DNA of 64,000 nt from Mycolicibacterium goodii (GCF_001187505.1 NZ_CP012150.1:1240001-1304000); one strand, 5' to 3'; numbered from the stretch's first letter, positions 52,631 to 62,126 are shown. A program made the numbers and translations. The notes: generated by a model not told the origin, from the sequence alone.

Positions 52631-54138
52631 CGGACACCGCCCTGGAATGCGAGCTTCATGACGGCTTCCTCCGAAGCCTCGTCCCGGCTGATCTCACCCA
52701 CGGTCCGGCCGGCACGCATCACCACGATCCGGTCGGAGGCACCGAGCAGCTCCGGCAGTACGGAGGACACCATGATGATCGCCAAGCCTTCGTCGGCGAG
52801 GCTTCGGATGAGCCGGTGCACCTCGGCTTTGGCGCCGACGTCGATACCGCGGGTCGGCTCGTCGAGCAGCAGGACACGGGGCGTGGTGGCCAGCACCTTG
52901 GCCAGCGCAACTTTCTGCTGATTGCCCCCGGAGAGAGCGCCGACGGGCATCGACGGGCTCGCGGCCTTGATGCGCAATTCCTTGAAGAAGCGGTCGACGA
53001 TCTTGGCGCCCTTTCGGCGTCTCAGCCACGGACCGGTGCTCATCGCTGCCAGGCTGGCCAGTTCGATGTTGGTGCTGATGGGAAGACCGAGATGCAGGCC
53101 CTGGTTCTTGCGGTCCTCCGGCACCAGCGCGATACCGGCGTCCAGCGCGTCACGGGGATGGGTCGGACAGTGCGGCTTGCCGTCGAGGGTCATTGTGCCA
53201 CCGGTGATCCTGCTGGCACCGAAGACCGCGGCCAGCACCTCGGTGCGGCCGCTGCCCACCAGTCCGCCGATGCCCAGGATCTCGCCGGGGCTGACCTGCA
53301 GCGTCGCCGACACCACACCGGGTGCGCTGATTCCGGAGACTTTGAGCACCGGCGTCTTGGCGTCTGCTGCCGACTCGTCGTGCCCGTGATATATCGACTC
53401 CAATTTGCGCCCGATCATGTGCTTGATCAATGAGTCCTCGGTGAACTCGGCAGCCGGCGCGGTAATGATGTGCCGGCCGTCGCGCAGCACGCTCACAGTA
53501 TCGGCGTACTCCAGCACCTCAGGCAGATCGTGACTGATCAGCACCACGGCGGCGCCGTCGTCACGCAGTTCCCGCAACAACCCTAGTAGCCGAACTGAAT
53601 CATCGTGCGGTAGTGAAGAAGTCGGCTCATCGAAGAACACCACCTTGACATCCTGTGCCAGGATCCGGGCGATCTCGATGAGCTGCTGCTCGGCGATTGA
53701 CAGCTCGCCGGCCTGCCTGCGCGGATCGACGTCAAGCCCGACTCGCCGCAGATGCTCCCTCGCCTGTTGGGCGAGCCCACGTCGGTCGATGACACCCCAC
53801 CGAGACGGCTCAGCGTTGACGAGCACGTTCTCGGCGACCGAAATCGATGCGATGACCGACAATTCCTGGTGCACGATGCCGATGCCGAGCGCGGCGGCGT
53901 GGGTGGGATTCTTCGGGTTGATCAGCTCACCATCGAGGGTGATGGTGCCAGAGTCAGCGGCCTCGAAGCCGGCCAGGATCTTTGACAGCGTGGACTTGCC
54001 GGCACCGTTCTCGCCGACGAGGGCGTGAATCTTTCCAGGCTCCAACGTGATCGACACGTCCTCGAGCGCAGCAACACCTGCATAGTGCTTGGAGATGCCG
54101 GACGCCTGGACAAGTCCGGTAATGACCGGCGCGGTCAT
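52627..54138 (-). CDS. Sugar-type ABC transporter ATP-binding protein (RbsA/XylG/MglA family)
   Basis: A 503-residue protein with two nucleotide-binding domains, as in RbsA. The first has Walker A GENGAGKST at 42-50, LSIAEQQLIEIARILAQ and VVFFDEPTSSLP; the second has GLVGSGRTEVLAAVFG (degenerate Walker A) and LSGGNQQKVALAKVLATTPRVLLLDEPTRGID. This layout is specific to the CUT2 class of carbohydrate importers, though CUT2 members also carry inositol, aldehydes or autoinducers. ATGA overlaps link it to the permease and the SDR. Confidence 0.93.
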   Translation of the reverse strand: MTAPVITGLVQASGISKHYAGVAALEDVSITLEPGKIHALVGENGAGKSTLSKILAGFEAADSGTITLDGELINPKNPTHAAALGIGIVHQELSVIASISVAENVLVNAEPSRWGVIDRRGLAQQAREHLRRVGLDVDPRRQAGELSIAEQQLIEIARILAQDVKVVFFDEPTSSLPHDDSVRLLGLLRELRDDGAAVVLISHDLPEVLEYADTVSVLRDGRHIITAPAAEFTEDSLIKHMIGRKLESIYHGHDESAADAKTPVLKVSGISAPGVVSATLQVSPGEILGIGGLVGSGRTEVLAAVFGASRITGGTMTLDGKPHCPTHPRDALDAGIALVPEDRKNQGLHLGLPISTNIELASLAAMSTGPWLRRRKGAKIVDRFFKELRIKAASPSMPVGALSGGNQQKVALAKVLATTPRVLLLDEPTRGIDVGAKAEVHRLIRSLADEGLAIIMVSSVLPELLGASDRIVVMRAGRTVGEISRDEASEEAVMKLAFQGGVR

Positions 54139-55169
54139 TCGCCGGGCTCCCCACCGCGGGTCACGCGGTCCAGTACCACCGCGGCCACCACCACGGCACC
54201 GGTGACGATCTGCTGCCAGTAGAACGGGACGTTCATCAGCGTCAGGCCGTTGCCGAGGACAGCTATCACCAGCGCACCGAGGAAGGTGCCGGCCAGCCGC
54301 CCGCGCCCGCCGAAGAGGCTGGTGCCACCGACGACCACCGCGGCGATGACGTCGAGCTCAAAACCCACCGCCCCGGCGGGCTGACCCGAAGACAGCTTCG
54401 CAGTGAGGATCACCGACGCGATTCCGGCGCACAGCCCCGCAAAGGTGAACGCGAACAGCAAGACTCGCGATACCCGGATCCCGGACAGCCTGGCCGCCTC
54501 TCGGTTGCCGCCGACGGCGTAGATCCGGCGGCCGATCTTGAGACGGTGCAGGATCACATACCCCACCGCGAACGTCACCGCCATGATGATCACCGGGATC
54601 GGTACCGGGCCTACCTTGCCGACTCCGATGTTGGTGAAGGCGCTGTTGTTGATCGAGATCGGGTAGCTGTTGGTGACCAGCAGCGCGATACCTCGCAGAG
54701 CGGTCAGGGTCGCCAGCGTCGCAATGAACGCGGGCACCCGGCAGAGGGTGATCAACACCCCGTTGAGGCATCCGCACGCGGTGCCTACCACCAGACTGAG
54801 GAGCACAGCCACCACCGCGGATGCGCCCGTCGACAGGATCGCGTGCTGCAGGTACAGCGCCGCGATGCTGCCGGTGAGCGCCACCACCGAACCGACCGAA
54901 AGATCAATACCGGCAACGAGGATCACCACCGTTGCCCCCACCGCGGCGATCGCCGTGATCGACACCTGCTGAAGGACATTGGTGAGGTTGGCGCTACTGG
55001 TGAAATTCGGTGCGCTCACAGCGAAGACGCCGGCCAGCAGGACCAGCGCGACCACTGGTCCCAGCTGGGCGAGCTGGCGGAGACTGGGGCCGCCGAATCC
55101 CTTCCTTCCGGGCTCCACGGCTCTTGAGGGCCCGGAACGAGGCTTGAGCGGTGCCGAGGTTGTGGTCAT
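54135..55169 (-). CDS. Sugar-type ABC transporter permease (RbsC family)
   Basis: A 344-residue permease with about ten hydrophobic helices. RbsC marks: ILVAGIDLSVGSVVALTGSIAA, VGTACGCLNGVLITLCRVPAFIATLATLTALRGIA, and GRRIYAVGGNREAARLSGIRV (the EAA-like cytoplasmic loop), then AVVVGGTSLFGGRGRLAGTFLGALVIAVL. One CUT2-type permease forms a homodimer. The N-terminal ~25 residues are basic and cytoplasmic. It is 26 bp from the binding-protein gene. Confidence 0.92.
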   Translation of the reverse strand: MTTTSAPLKPRSGPSRAVEPGRKGFGGPSLRQLAQLGPVVALVLLAGVFAVSAPNFTSSANLTNVLQQVSITAIAAVGATVVILVAGIDLSVGSVVALTGSIAALYLQHAILSTGASAVVAVLLSLVVGTACGCLNGVLITLCRVPAFIATLATLTALRGIALLVTNSYPISINNSAFTNIGVGKVGPVPIPVIIMAVTFAVGYVILHRLKIGRRIYAVGGNREAARLSGIRVSRVLLFAFTFAGLCAGIASVILTAKLSSGQPAGAVGFELDVIAAVVVGGTSLFGGRGRLAGTFLGALVIAVLGNGLTLMNVPFYWQQIVTGAVVVAAVVLDRVTRGGEPGE

Positions 55170-55195
55170 GACTGCTCCGTCGTTCGAAATGTCGG

Positions 55196-56329
55196 TCAGA
55201 ATGCCGGTTGAGCGCCGGACTCGATGGTTTCCTTGGTCACCAGGTCCTCGTCGAGAACGCGGTAGGCGGGCACCGGGTTACCGCGCAGGTAGTCGACGAT
55301 CTCCTCGACGACGATGCCTGCGGTGGGCTTGTGGATCACCGTGGCCAGCGCCTGACCGGATTGGATGGCGGCGAACATGTCGGTCTGGCCGTCCAGGCCC
55401 ACCACATCGACGCCCTGTCGCCCACTTGAATTCAGTGCGGCGATTCCGCCGAGGGCGGCTTCATCGTTGGCGCCGAACAGCAGGTCGACGTTCGTGTTGG
55501 CGGCCAGCATGTTCTGGGCGGCCTTCTCGGAGTCGCCGCGGCGGTAATTGCCGGGCTGGTTGGCCACCACGTTGAAATTGCATGACCGCAGCAGCGGCAG
55601 TAGGAACGAATTCACCCGGGCATCGCTGGACTGGTCGCCCGGAATGCCGGAGATGATGGCGACATTGACATCTTTCTGACCTTTGTAGTGTTCCACCACC
55701 CACTCGCCGAGCTGTTGACCCTCGTTGGAGTACGGAGCCAGCACCTGCGACACAGGATCGACGCCGAGCATGCCTTTCTGCGAGAAGAAGTACGGAATGT
55801 TGGCGGCCTCCGCCTGTTTGAGCACCGCGTCGAGACCCTGGGTGGTAGCAGGCATCATCATCAGTGCATCGGTGCCCTGCGCGATGGCGGTCTGGATGTC
55901 GTTGAACTGCTGATTCACATCGTCGTTGGCGCTGATGACGTTGATCTCTGCGCCCAGCTTGGTGGCGGCTTCCTCAGCGAGCTGCTTCTGCTTCACCAGG
56001 AACGGGTGGCTCAGACCCTCAACAGAGAAGGTGATTTTGATTGGATCACCTTCGGGGACCGGGTTCGGGCTGGTTTGTTCATCTTTGCCAGATTCTGCCG
56101 CGGCGATGCCATACAGGTTCTTTCCGAGGTCAGCCTGCAATTGCGCGATCTGGTCATGGTTCTCGGCGCAACCGCCGTCGTCGACCTCGACGTTGGTGAC
56201 GGGCGCGGCCGTATCGGACGGGTCGGCGTTGTTGTTCACGCTGGCGCTACACGCCGTCATGGCAACCACTGAGGCGGCGCAAGCTAACGCAGGAAGGACG
56301 CGGCTCGGAAGGTCAGTGCGGATCTTCAT
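55196..56329 (-). CDS. Sugar-type ABC transporter substrate-binding lipoprotein (RbsB family)
   Basis: A 377-residue periplasmic binding protein. A signal peptide with the lipobox VVAMTACSAS (Cys27) anchors it to the membrane. The type I fold follows: IKITFSVEGLSHPFLVKQKQLAEEAATKLGAEI, NDIQTAIAQGTDALMMMPATTQG, LLFGANDEAALGGIAALN, and VVGLDGQTDMFAAIQSGQALATV. It is typical of CUT2 importers. The ligand is not known; the enzyme set of the operon suggests an alcohol or sugar-like polyol. An AAAGGAG site precedes ATG 56329. Confidence 0.9.
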   Translation of the reverse strand: MKIRTDLPSRVLPALACAASVVAMTACSASVNNNADPSDTAAPVTNVEVDDGGCAENHDQIAQLQADLGKNLYGIAAAESGKDEQTSPNPVPEGDPIKITFSVEGLSHPFLVKQKQLAEEAATKLGAEINVISANDDVNQQFNDIQTAIAQGTDALMMMPATTQGLDAVLKQAEAANIPYFFSQKGMLGVDPVSQVLAPYSNEGQQLGEWVVEHYKGQKDVNVAIISGIPGDQSSDARVNSFLLPLLRSCNFNVVANQPGNYRRGDSEKAAQNMLAANTNVDLLFGANDEAALGGIAALNSSGRQGVDVVGLDGQTDMFAAIQSGQALATVIHKPTAGIVVEEIVDYLRGNPVPAYRVLDEDLVTKETIESGAQPAF

Positions 56330-56760
56330 TTCTCTCCTTTGGGAAACGCGACGACTGCCGACCCGCTGATCAACTGCTTCCGAGAGGTGTCGTCGACGAC
56401 CGTGATGGTGAAGGTGGCCCGATGGGTCACCGGATCGAGATGGGCGCACACTGCTTGCGCGGTGACTGAGGTGCCTTCGAAAGCCGGCGCCAGGAGGTCG
56501 AATTGGTAACTGGTTGAAACGCCGCCGGGTGCGACGAGTGCAGTGAGTGCGGTTTGGACGTACCCGGCGACGAGCATGCCGTGGGCCACGGGGCGGCCGA
56601 AGCGGGTGTTGGCCGCGTATTCGGCATCTTCGTGAATGGGGTTGTGGTCACCGGTGAGTTGTGCGTAGGCGCGGATGATCTCGGCATCGATAACAGCGGT
56701 GTGCTCGGCACTCACACCGAGTTCCAAACTTTGGAACGTCTTGAGCGTTTCGGTACTCAC
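56326..56760 (-). CDS. MaoC-like (R)-hydratase/dehydratase
   Basis: A 144-residue hotdog-fold protein. The hydratase signature is AYAQLTGDHNPIHEDAEYAAN, with the catalytic Asp and His in GDHNPIH, followed by VAHGMLVAGYVQTAL. It would hydrate an enoyl-CoA or act as a thioester-binding partner of the other CoA enzymes. GTG 56760 forms a GTGA overlap with the IclR stop, and the stop overlaps the binding-protein start (ATGA), so a CoA-enzyme gene sits between the regulator and the importer. Confidence 0.88.
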   Translation of the reverse strand: MSTETLKTFQSLELGVSAEHTAVIDAEIIRAYAQLTGDHNPIHEDAEYAANTRFGRPVAHGMLVAGYVQTALTALVAPGGVSTSYQFDLLAPAFEGTSVTAQAVCAHLDPVTHRATFTITVVDDTSRKQLISGSAVVAFPKGEK

Positions 56761-57566
56761 TGTGCGGACCGCTCTGCGCCATTCCCGGACATCCCGTCTA
56801 CCGGCTTGACCCGTCGCAGCAGTTCGGCACCGATCGCCTCGGCGGTCTCGCACACCATGTCGGCGAATTTGCCGCGAAGGTCGTCCTCGGAGAACCGGAA
56901 GATGGGTCCGCCGACGCACACTGAGGCCACCACGTTGCCGGACGGGTCCAGCACCGGCGCGGCGATTGACCGCACACCGAGTTCACGCTCCTCCAGGTTC
57001 ACGGCGTATCCGTCGCGTCGGATTTGATACATCGCCTCGTGCAGTTCTTCGGCCGTGGTGATCGTGGACGGTGTGTAACGCGGCATCTCGAGCTGGTCGA
57101 TGATGCGCTCGCCCACGCCGGGCGGGAGGAACGCGAGGATGACCTTGCCCTGGCTGGTCGCATGCAGCGGAATTTGTTGACCCACTTCGCCATACATTTG
57201 CACCGAGTGGGAGGAGGTCATCACCACGAGGTACGTCAGCTGCAGGCCTTCTCGAACCGCCAAGAACACCGTCTCGGTGGATTTGTCCCTCAGCTGCGCC
57301 AGCAGCGGGCGGCCGATCTCCTCCAATGTCGCGCGATCCACGCGGTCGCCCACCAGCACCCGCATCTGCGGGCCGGGCACGTACTTGCCCGCGTCATTCT
57401 GGACCGCGAACCCCCGGTCGCACAGCACTCGCAGCAGCCGGTGCGCGGTGGGGGCTGTCAGATTCGTGGCTTTTGCCACTTCGCCCGCGGTCGCCCCCGG
57501 ATTGAGCGACACTTCCGTCAGGACGTCGAGGACCCGGTACGCGCTTTGGGCTCCCGTGATCTCCAT
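56757..57566 (-). CDS. IclR family transcriptional regulator
   Basis: A 269-residue IclR-type protein. The winged HTH spans about 8-68 (YRVLDVLTEVSLNPGATAGEVAKATNLTAPTAHRLLRVLCDRGFA in pieces), and the ligand domain follows with LQLTYLVVMTSSHSVQMYGEVGQ, ATSQGKVILAFLPPGV and SVCVGGPIFRFSEDDLRGKF. It is the first gene of the 13-gene minus-strand operon. Two identical-type 13-bp palindromes, one over its own start codon and one 20 bp upstream, look like its operators. Repression lifted by the pathway substrate is likely. Confidence 0.92.
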   Translation of the reverse strand: MEITGAQSAYRVLDVLTEVSLNPGATAGEVAKATNLTAPTAHRLLRVLCDRGFAVQNDAGKYVPGPQMRVLVGDRVDRATLEEIGRPLLAQLRDKSTETVFLAVREGLQLTYLVVMTSSHSVQMYGEVGQQIPLHATSQGKVILAFLPPGVGERIIDQLEMPRYTPSTITTAEELHEAMYQIRRDGYAVNLEERELGVRSIAAPVLDPSGNVVASVCVGGPIFRFSEDDLRGKFADMVCETAEAIGAELLRRVKPVDGMSGNGAERSAQ

Positions 57567-57594
57567 GATGTGGACTCCGTCTCCATATTGTGGA
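57562..57594. promoter_or_regulatory. Tandem IclR-type palindromes
   Basis: TCCATGATGTGGA (57562-57574) and TCCATATTGTGGA (57582-57594) share TCCAT-N2-TGTGGA, each a TCCA-N5-TGGA inverted repeat, exactly 20 bp apart (two helical turns). The first covers the IclR start codon (57564-57566). Confidence 0.72.
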
Positions 57595-57985
57595 TGTGAC
57601 TCAGACCATAGAGGTATGCGCTATGTGTCGTCAAGCACTCCACGATGCGGAGGTCTTGGTCCCAAGTGACTGATCGACCACCGCAGACGGAGGGCCGGCA
57701 CCGAACTACTCCCCGCCGGTCACGGATGTACACGTGCCAATCTGCCGGGCAGAGCGAGCCAATACCCTGTTGCCCACATCCCCCGCAGGCGGCTGGTGTG
57801 CGTCGAATCGAGATCCCCACGGCGAGTTGGCGTTTCCGCTACAGGCGGCGATACCCGGCGACCGATCCCTGCGGCACCGTTGAATCGACCTTCTGCGAGC
57901 GGATGCCGTCGGCACCCGCTGCCCGCCACCGAGAGCCGGCTGCGGGTGTCCGGTTCTTGAGTGTGCCCCTACGTCCGGGTTTTGC
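57595..57985. other. Long non-coding region between IclR operon and S9 peptidase
   Basis: These 391 bp hold no reading frame with a start, ribosome binding site and family resemblance on either strand. They should contain the promoters of the IclR operon and of the S9 peptidase gene. I looked for riboswitch-like conserved boxes and saw none. Confidence 0.5.
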
Positions 57986-60249
57986 ATGGACCCCGTGACC
58001 CACGAAATTACGACGCTGACCGACTCCGACTACGCGCGCGCGGAACAGATGCTCGCCCCCTACCGAGCAAGGAAGGTGCCCGGTGGCGCGCTGCACCCTC
58101 AGTGGCTCCCCGGCGGCGCGCGCTTCTGGTATCAGGTGGGTACCCGCTACGTCGTCGTCGCTCCTGCCGAAGGCAGCAAACAGCCCGCTTTCGACCACGA
58201 CCGCCTGGCCGCCGCACTGTCAGTGCAGACCAATCAGGCCGCCGCCGGCGCCGACCTTCCGATCGCGGACGTGGAAATCCGTGAAGACGGCACGGCACGG
58301 TTCACCGCAGCCGGAACCACCTGGGAGTGGTCCGACGACACAGGCCTGCAGACGAGCCGGCGAATGCCCCGCGTCCCCGGCGAGATGCCGTCACCGGACG
58401 GGCAGTGGATCGCATTTCGCCGGGACGGGAATATTTGGGTTCGACGGGCGGCAGTGCAGCAGGGGGATTCGCCGCGCGCACAGGACGGCGAGCTTGAATT
58501 CGCGCTCACCGATGATGCCGAACCGCAGTTCGACTACGGCGGGCTGCCCGACACCACCGGAGGGAAAGCACTGACCCGAGTCCTTGGATTGCCGCCCTTG
58601 TCGATCTGTCACTGGTCACCGGACTCGACGCGAATCTTGGTGCAACGCATCGATCAACGTCATCTGCCCGAGCTGGTGCTCGTGGAGTCCACACCCGCCG
58701 GCGGCGGCAGGCCGGTCGAACACCGCACGCGCTACACGATGCCGGGCGAGGACGCGGTGGCGACGATGACGTGGAACGTGCTCGACGTGCACCAGCGCAC
58801 CGTCGTCCGCCAGCAGGACGAGCCCACGCCGATCATGCACAACACGGCGCTGGTCTACGCCTGGTGGACCGAGAGTTCGGGGGACGCGGTGTACTTCCTG
58901 CAGCACTCCCGCGACGCGCGCACACTGCAGTTACGCCGCCTCGACCCGGCGACAGGAAAGACCACCACGCTGATCACCGAGACCGGCGAGACGCGGGTCG
59001 ATCCCGCCGTGCAGCTCGGTGATCCGCATCTGGTGCACGTCTGCGGGTCCGGCGAAGTCGTCTGGTGGTCGCAGCGCGACGGCTGGGGGCACCTCTACCT
59101 CTACTCTGCCGACGGTCAACAGGTCACCCAGATCACGCACGGGCAGTGGCTGGTTCGCTCCCTGCTCTGGGTCGACGAGGACCGCAGACACATTTTCTTC
59201 GTCGCAGGAGGCCTGGTCGTCGACGACCCGTACACCCGGCAGATCTGCCGCATCAACATCGACGGAACCGGGTTCACCCGACTCACCGACGACGACCTGG
59301 ATCACGACGCGGTCAGCCCGCCCGAAGGCGGCTACATCGTCGACCGGGCGTCCTCACCGAGCCTGCCGCCGCAATCGGCCGTCCTCGACACCGAAGGGGC
59401 CGTCGTGGTTGAGCTGGAGAAGCCGGACACCGCGGCCCTTGAAGCGTTGGGCTGGGACCCACCGGAGCGTTTCCGCACCACCGCCGCCGACGGCAAGACC
59501 CCGATCTACGGACTGCTCTGGCGCCCGCATGACTTCAATCCGCAGAAGCGCTATCCGATCGTGGAGCACATCTACCCCGGCCCGCAAATCCACCGCGCGG
59601 GCCCGGCGTTCAACTCGCCGCACTCGGCTTCGCCGTCGTGGCGATCGATGGTCGCGGAACCGCGGCGCGTGGCAAGGCGTTCCACGACCACTCCTACGCC
59701 GACCTCGGCAACGCCGGCGCCCTAGACGATCACGTCGCCGCCATACGTGAACTAGGACACCGGTATTCGTGGCTCGACACCAGCCGGGTGGGAATCACCG
59801 GGCAGTCCGCAGGCGCCTTCGCCGCGGCCCGTGCCGTGCTGAAGTACCCCGCGACCTACCACGTGGCCGTCGCGACCTCGGGCAACCACGACAACAACAT
59901 CAACCTGGCGATGTGGGCCGAGCACTACCATGGCGACCTCAGCGACGACGGCCGCAAGGCGATCTCGAACGCGTCCCTGGCCGAGAACCTGACGGGCAAG
60001 CTGCTGTTGATCCACGGGGAACTCGACGACAACGCCCACCCCTACATGACGATGCGGCTCGTCGATGCGCTCATCGCAGCGGACAAGGACTTCGATCTCA
60101 TCATGATTCCCGGCGCCGAGCACGCGCTGATTGGCCGTCACCATTACTTCCTGCGCCGCACCTGGGACTATTTCGTTCGGCACCTGCACGGCAGCGAGCC
60201 ACCCACCTACCGCCTCACGCCCCTGCCATTGCCGGCCCTCGGTGCTTGA
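57986..60249 (+). pseudogene. S9 family (dipeptidyl-peptidase IV/prolyl oligopeptidase type) peptidase, frameshifted
   Basis: From ATG 57986 the frame encodes an N-terminal beta-propeller typical of DPP IV-like S9 peptidases (PDGQWIAFRRDGNIWVR, YFLQHSRDARTLQLRRLDP, VWWSQRDGWGHLYLYSADG) up to VEHIYPGPQIHRAGPAF. Near 59609-59612 the frame changes; one frame over, LAALGFAVVAIDGRGTAARGK continues the catalytic domain to 60249. The nucleophile (GITGQSAGA), Asp (HGELDDNAHPY) and His (IPGAEHALIG) are all present. One added base gives about 754 residues; a small deletion is also possible because relatives have a few more residues before LAALG. A cytoplasmic peptidase with no signal peptide. Confidence 0.83.
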
Positions 60250-60968
60250 CCCCGCACGATCTCCCCTGCCCGGCGCAGCACGTCCAGCTGCGCCGGGTTG
60301 TACAGATCGAGCATGGCCTGGTCGATCACTCTGTCCGCGAATCGTTTTCCGCGCGGGGCATCGACCCGCGAATCGATGATCGAAGGATGCGCGTCCACAA
60401 CCGTCCTGATGAAGGACGCAAGCCGCTCGGCGAGACCCTGCCGGGTCGCCTCGTCGGCGTCAGCGGCCAGGGTGTCCAGTTCTTTCGCGGCGGGATCGTC
60501 GGGGGTTTCCCGCATCATGTCGGCGTAGGCCTGCCGACCGCTCGGCCCCAGCACCCGGCTCAGCACGACCACGAGCTTCCGATCGGCGTCGGTCATCGTC
60601 GCAGCGGTCTCCGGCGCCACGAAATCGGGCGACAGGTCGGTCGGAGCCGAGTGCTTGAGAAGAAGGGCCAGCTCGTCACGTGTCCGCTGCAGCCGCATGA
60701 TCGTCGCCGCGAGTTCGGCGTCGAGGGCCCGCAGCGCGTCGGCGGGATGGTCGTCGTGTGCGCCCATCGCGGAAATCTGCGACAAGGAGAACCCGAGCTC
60801 GGTCAGCCTCTTGATGCGTACCAGCCGCACGAGGTGCTCGGCGCCATACTGCTTGTAGCCGTTACTGCGACGTGTCGGCTCGGCCAGCAGGCCGACCTGG
60901 TGGTAATGCCGGACCGCGCGAAGGCTGGTTCCCGCCAGTTCGGCGAGTTCGCGTGTGCTCCATGCCAT
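60207..60968 (-). CDS. MerR family transcriptional regulator
   Basis: A 253-residue MerR regulator. The HTH is at 3-70 (WSTRELAELAGTSLRAVRHYHQVGLLAEPTRRSNGYKQYGAEHLVRLVRI in pieces), and a long effector domain follows (about 110-240) with an all-helical appearance, as in the antibiotic- or drug-sensing MerR proteins. Its last 14 codons overlap the end of the convergent S9 peptidase gene (60207-60249), and its 3' part contains a strong hairpin. No clear target gene adjoins its 5' end apart from the histidine kinase operon. Confidence 0.87.
   Translation of the reverse strand: MAWSTRELAELAGTSLRAVRHYHQVGLLAEPTRRSNGYKQYGAEHLVRLVRIKRLTELGFSLSQISAMGAHDDHPADALRALDAELAATIMRLQRTRDELALLLKHSAPTDLSPDFVAPETAATMTDADRKLVVVLSRVLGPSGRQAYADMMRETPDDPAAKELDTLAADADEATRQGLAERLASFIRTVVDAHPSIIDSRVDAPRGKRFADRVIDQAMLDLYNPAQLDVLRRAGEIVRGQAPRAGNGRGVRR
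60269..60297 (+). terminator. Strong hairpin after S9 peptidase, inside the MerR gene
   Basis: CCCGGCGCAG-N9-CTGCGCCGGG is a perfect 10-bp stem, 19 bp after the peptidase stop and followed by TTGT. It probably ends the plus-strand transcript, although it lies within the 3' coding part of the convergent MerR gene. Confidence 0.6.
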
Positions 60969-61016
60969 GAGTCCATCCTGACACTCCCCCGCGCTCGGTC
61001 GCGGCCACCAGTTGCG

Positions 61017-62126
61017 TCACTCCGGCACGGCGACGGGAAGGCGCACCGTGACGCAAAGCCCGCCGGCGGCGCGGGGCGTGATGGTGAGGTTCCCGTCGTG
61101 CGCTTGGGTGATGCTGGTGACGATGGCCAGGCCCAGACCGACGCCTGCGTGATGCGTGCGGACGCGTTCGCTGCCACGCTGGAACGGCTCGGCCAGCGTG
61201 GAGATCAGTTGCGGGGCAAGTGGTTCGCCGGTGTTCTCCACGGTGAGGACCGCGGCGTCGGGGCGGAGGCTGGTCGTGACCCACACGGTGCCCTCGTCTG
61301 GCAGGTTGTGAACGATCGCGTTGTGCACGAGGTTGGTCGTCATCTGCAGCAGCAGCGCGGGTGAGCCAATGGTCGGGGCGATGTCGCCGGAGGTCTCGAG
61401 GGTGACGCCGCGTTCTTCCGCGAGGGGAAGCAGTGTTTCGGTGGCGTCCTCGGCGAAGAGGGACAGGTCGACGTGTTCGGCGGTGAAGGACCGTCGATCG
61501 GCGCGGCTGAGCAGCAGTAATGCTTCGGTGAGGTCGATCGCTCGGGTGTTGACGGCGCGCAGCCGGTCGATCAGCTCGCCTGGGTCGTGGTGCGGGTCGT
61601 TGCGGGCCACGTCGAGCAGGGTTTGTGTGATCGCCAGCGGAGTGCGCAGCTCGTGGGAGGCGTTGGCCGCAAACCTCTGTTGTTCGGCGACGTGTGCCTC
61701 GATCCGTTCCAGCATGGTGTCGAAAGTGTCGGCGAGTTCCCGGAATTCGTCTCTGCGGCCCGGTAGCCGGATCCGGTGGGAGAGTGAACCGTTGGTGGCT
61801 GTCCGGGTGGCTTCGGTGATACGGGCCAACGGGCTGAGCATTCGGCCGGCGAGAAGCCAACCTCCGATGAGACCGAACACCAACAGAAAAGCCAGCACTG
61901 CGGCGGCCGCCGGAGCGAAGGCATGCAGAAGGTTGGACTGGATGGGAAACACACCATCACTTATCGTGTGGTCCGTGCTTCCCGGGATGATCTTCATCCG
62001 GTCGGGGATGTAGCGCAGCAGAAACAGCCACACGGCGGCGAGCAACAAGGCGCCGGCGAGCATGAGAAACCCGGCGTAGCTGAGGGTGAGTTTGAGGCGA
62101 ACGCTCAAGCCGGGTGCTCTATCCAC
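61017..62126 (-). CDS. Sensor histidine kinase
   Basis: A 369-residue membrane kinase. Transmembrane helices are near 17-39 and 70-93 with a short extracytoplasmic loop (about 30 residues), then a HAMP domain (94-146), the dimerisation/phosphoacceptor helix with His158 in ASHELRTPLAIT, and an ATPase domain with the N box NLVHNAIVHN and GVGLGLAIV. GTG 62126 is chosen for its AAGGAGG site; the gene overlaps the response regulator by 8 bp. The small loop suggests sensing in or near the membrane. The divergent operon encodes a secreted protein and a D,D-carboxypeptidase. Confidence 0.92.
   Translation of the reverse strand: MDRAPGLSVRLKLTLSYAGFLMLAGALLLAAVWLFLLRYIPDRMKIIPGSTDHTISDGVFPIQSNLLHAFAPAAAAVLAFLLVFGLIGGWLLAGRMLSPLARITEATRTATNGSLSHRIRLPGRRDEFRELADTFDTMLERIEAHVAEQQRFAANASHELRTPLAITQTLLDVARNDPHHDPGELIDRLRAVNTRAIDLTEALLLLSRADRRSFTAEHVDLSLFAEDATETLLPLAEERGVTLETSGDIAPTIGSPALLLQMTTNLVHNAIVHNLPDEGTVWVTTSLRPDAAVLTVENTGEPLAPQLISTLAEPFQRGSERVRTHHAGVGLGLAIVTSITQAHDGNLTITPRAAGGLCVTVRLPVAVPE

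Noticed and set aside
57595..57985. A possible riboswitch or small RNA upstream of the S9 peptidase
   Set aside because: No conserved B12, SAM, fluoride or glycine boxes could be recognised on either strand; only GC-rich text without a convincing long hairpin.
59769..61364. A 531-codon plus-strand open frame crossing the S9 peptidase, MerR and kinase genes
   Set aside because: It is antisense or off-frame to three recognised proteins and has Arg/Pro-biased composition.
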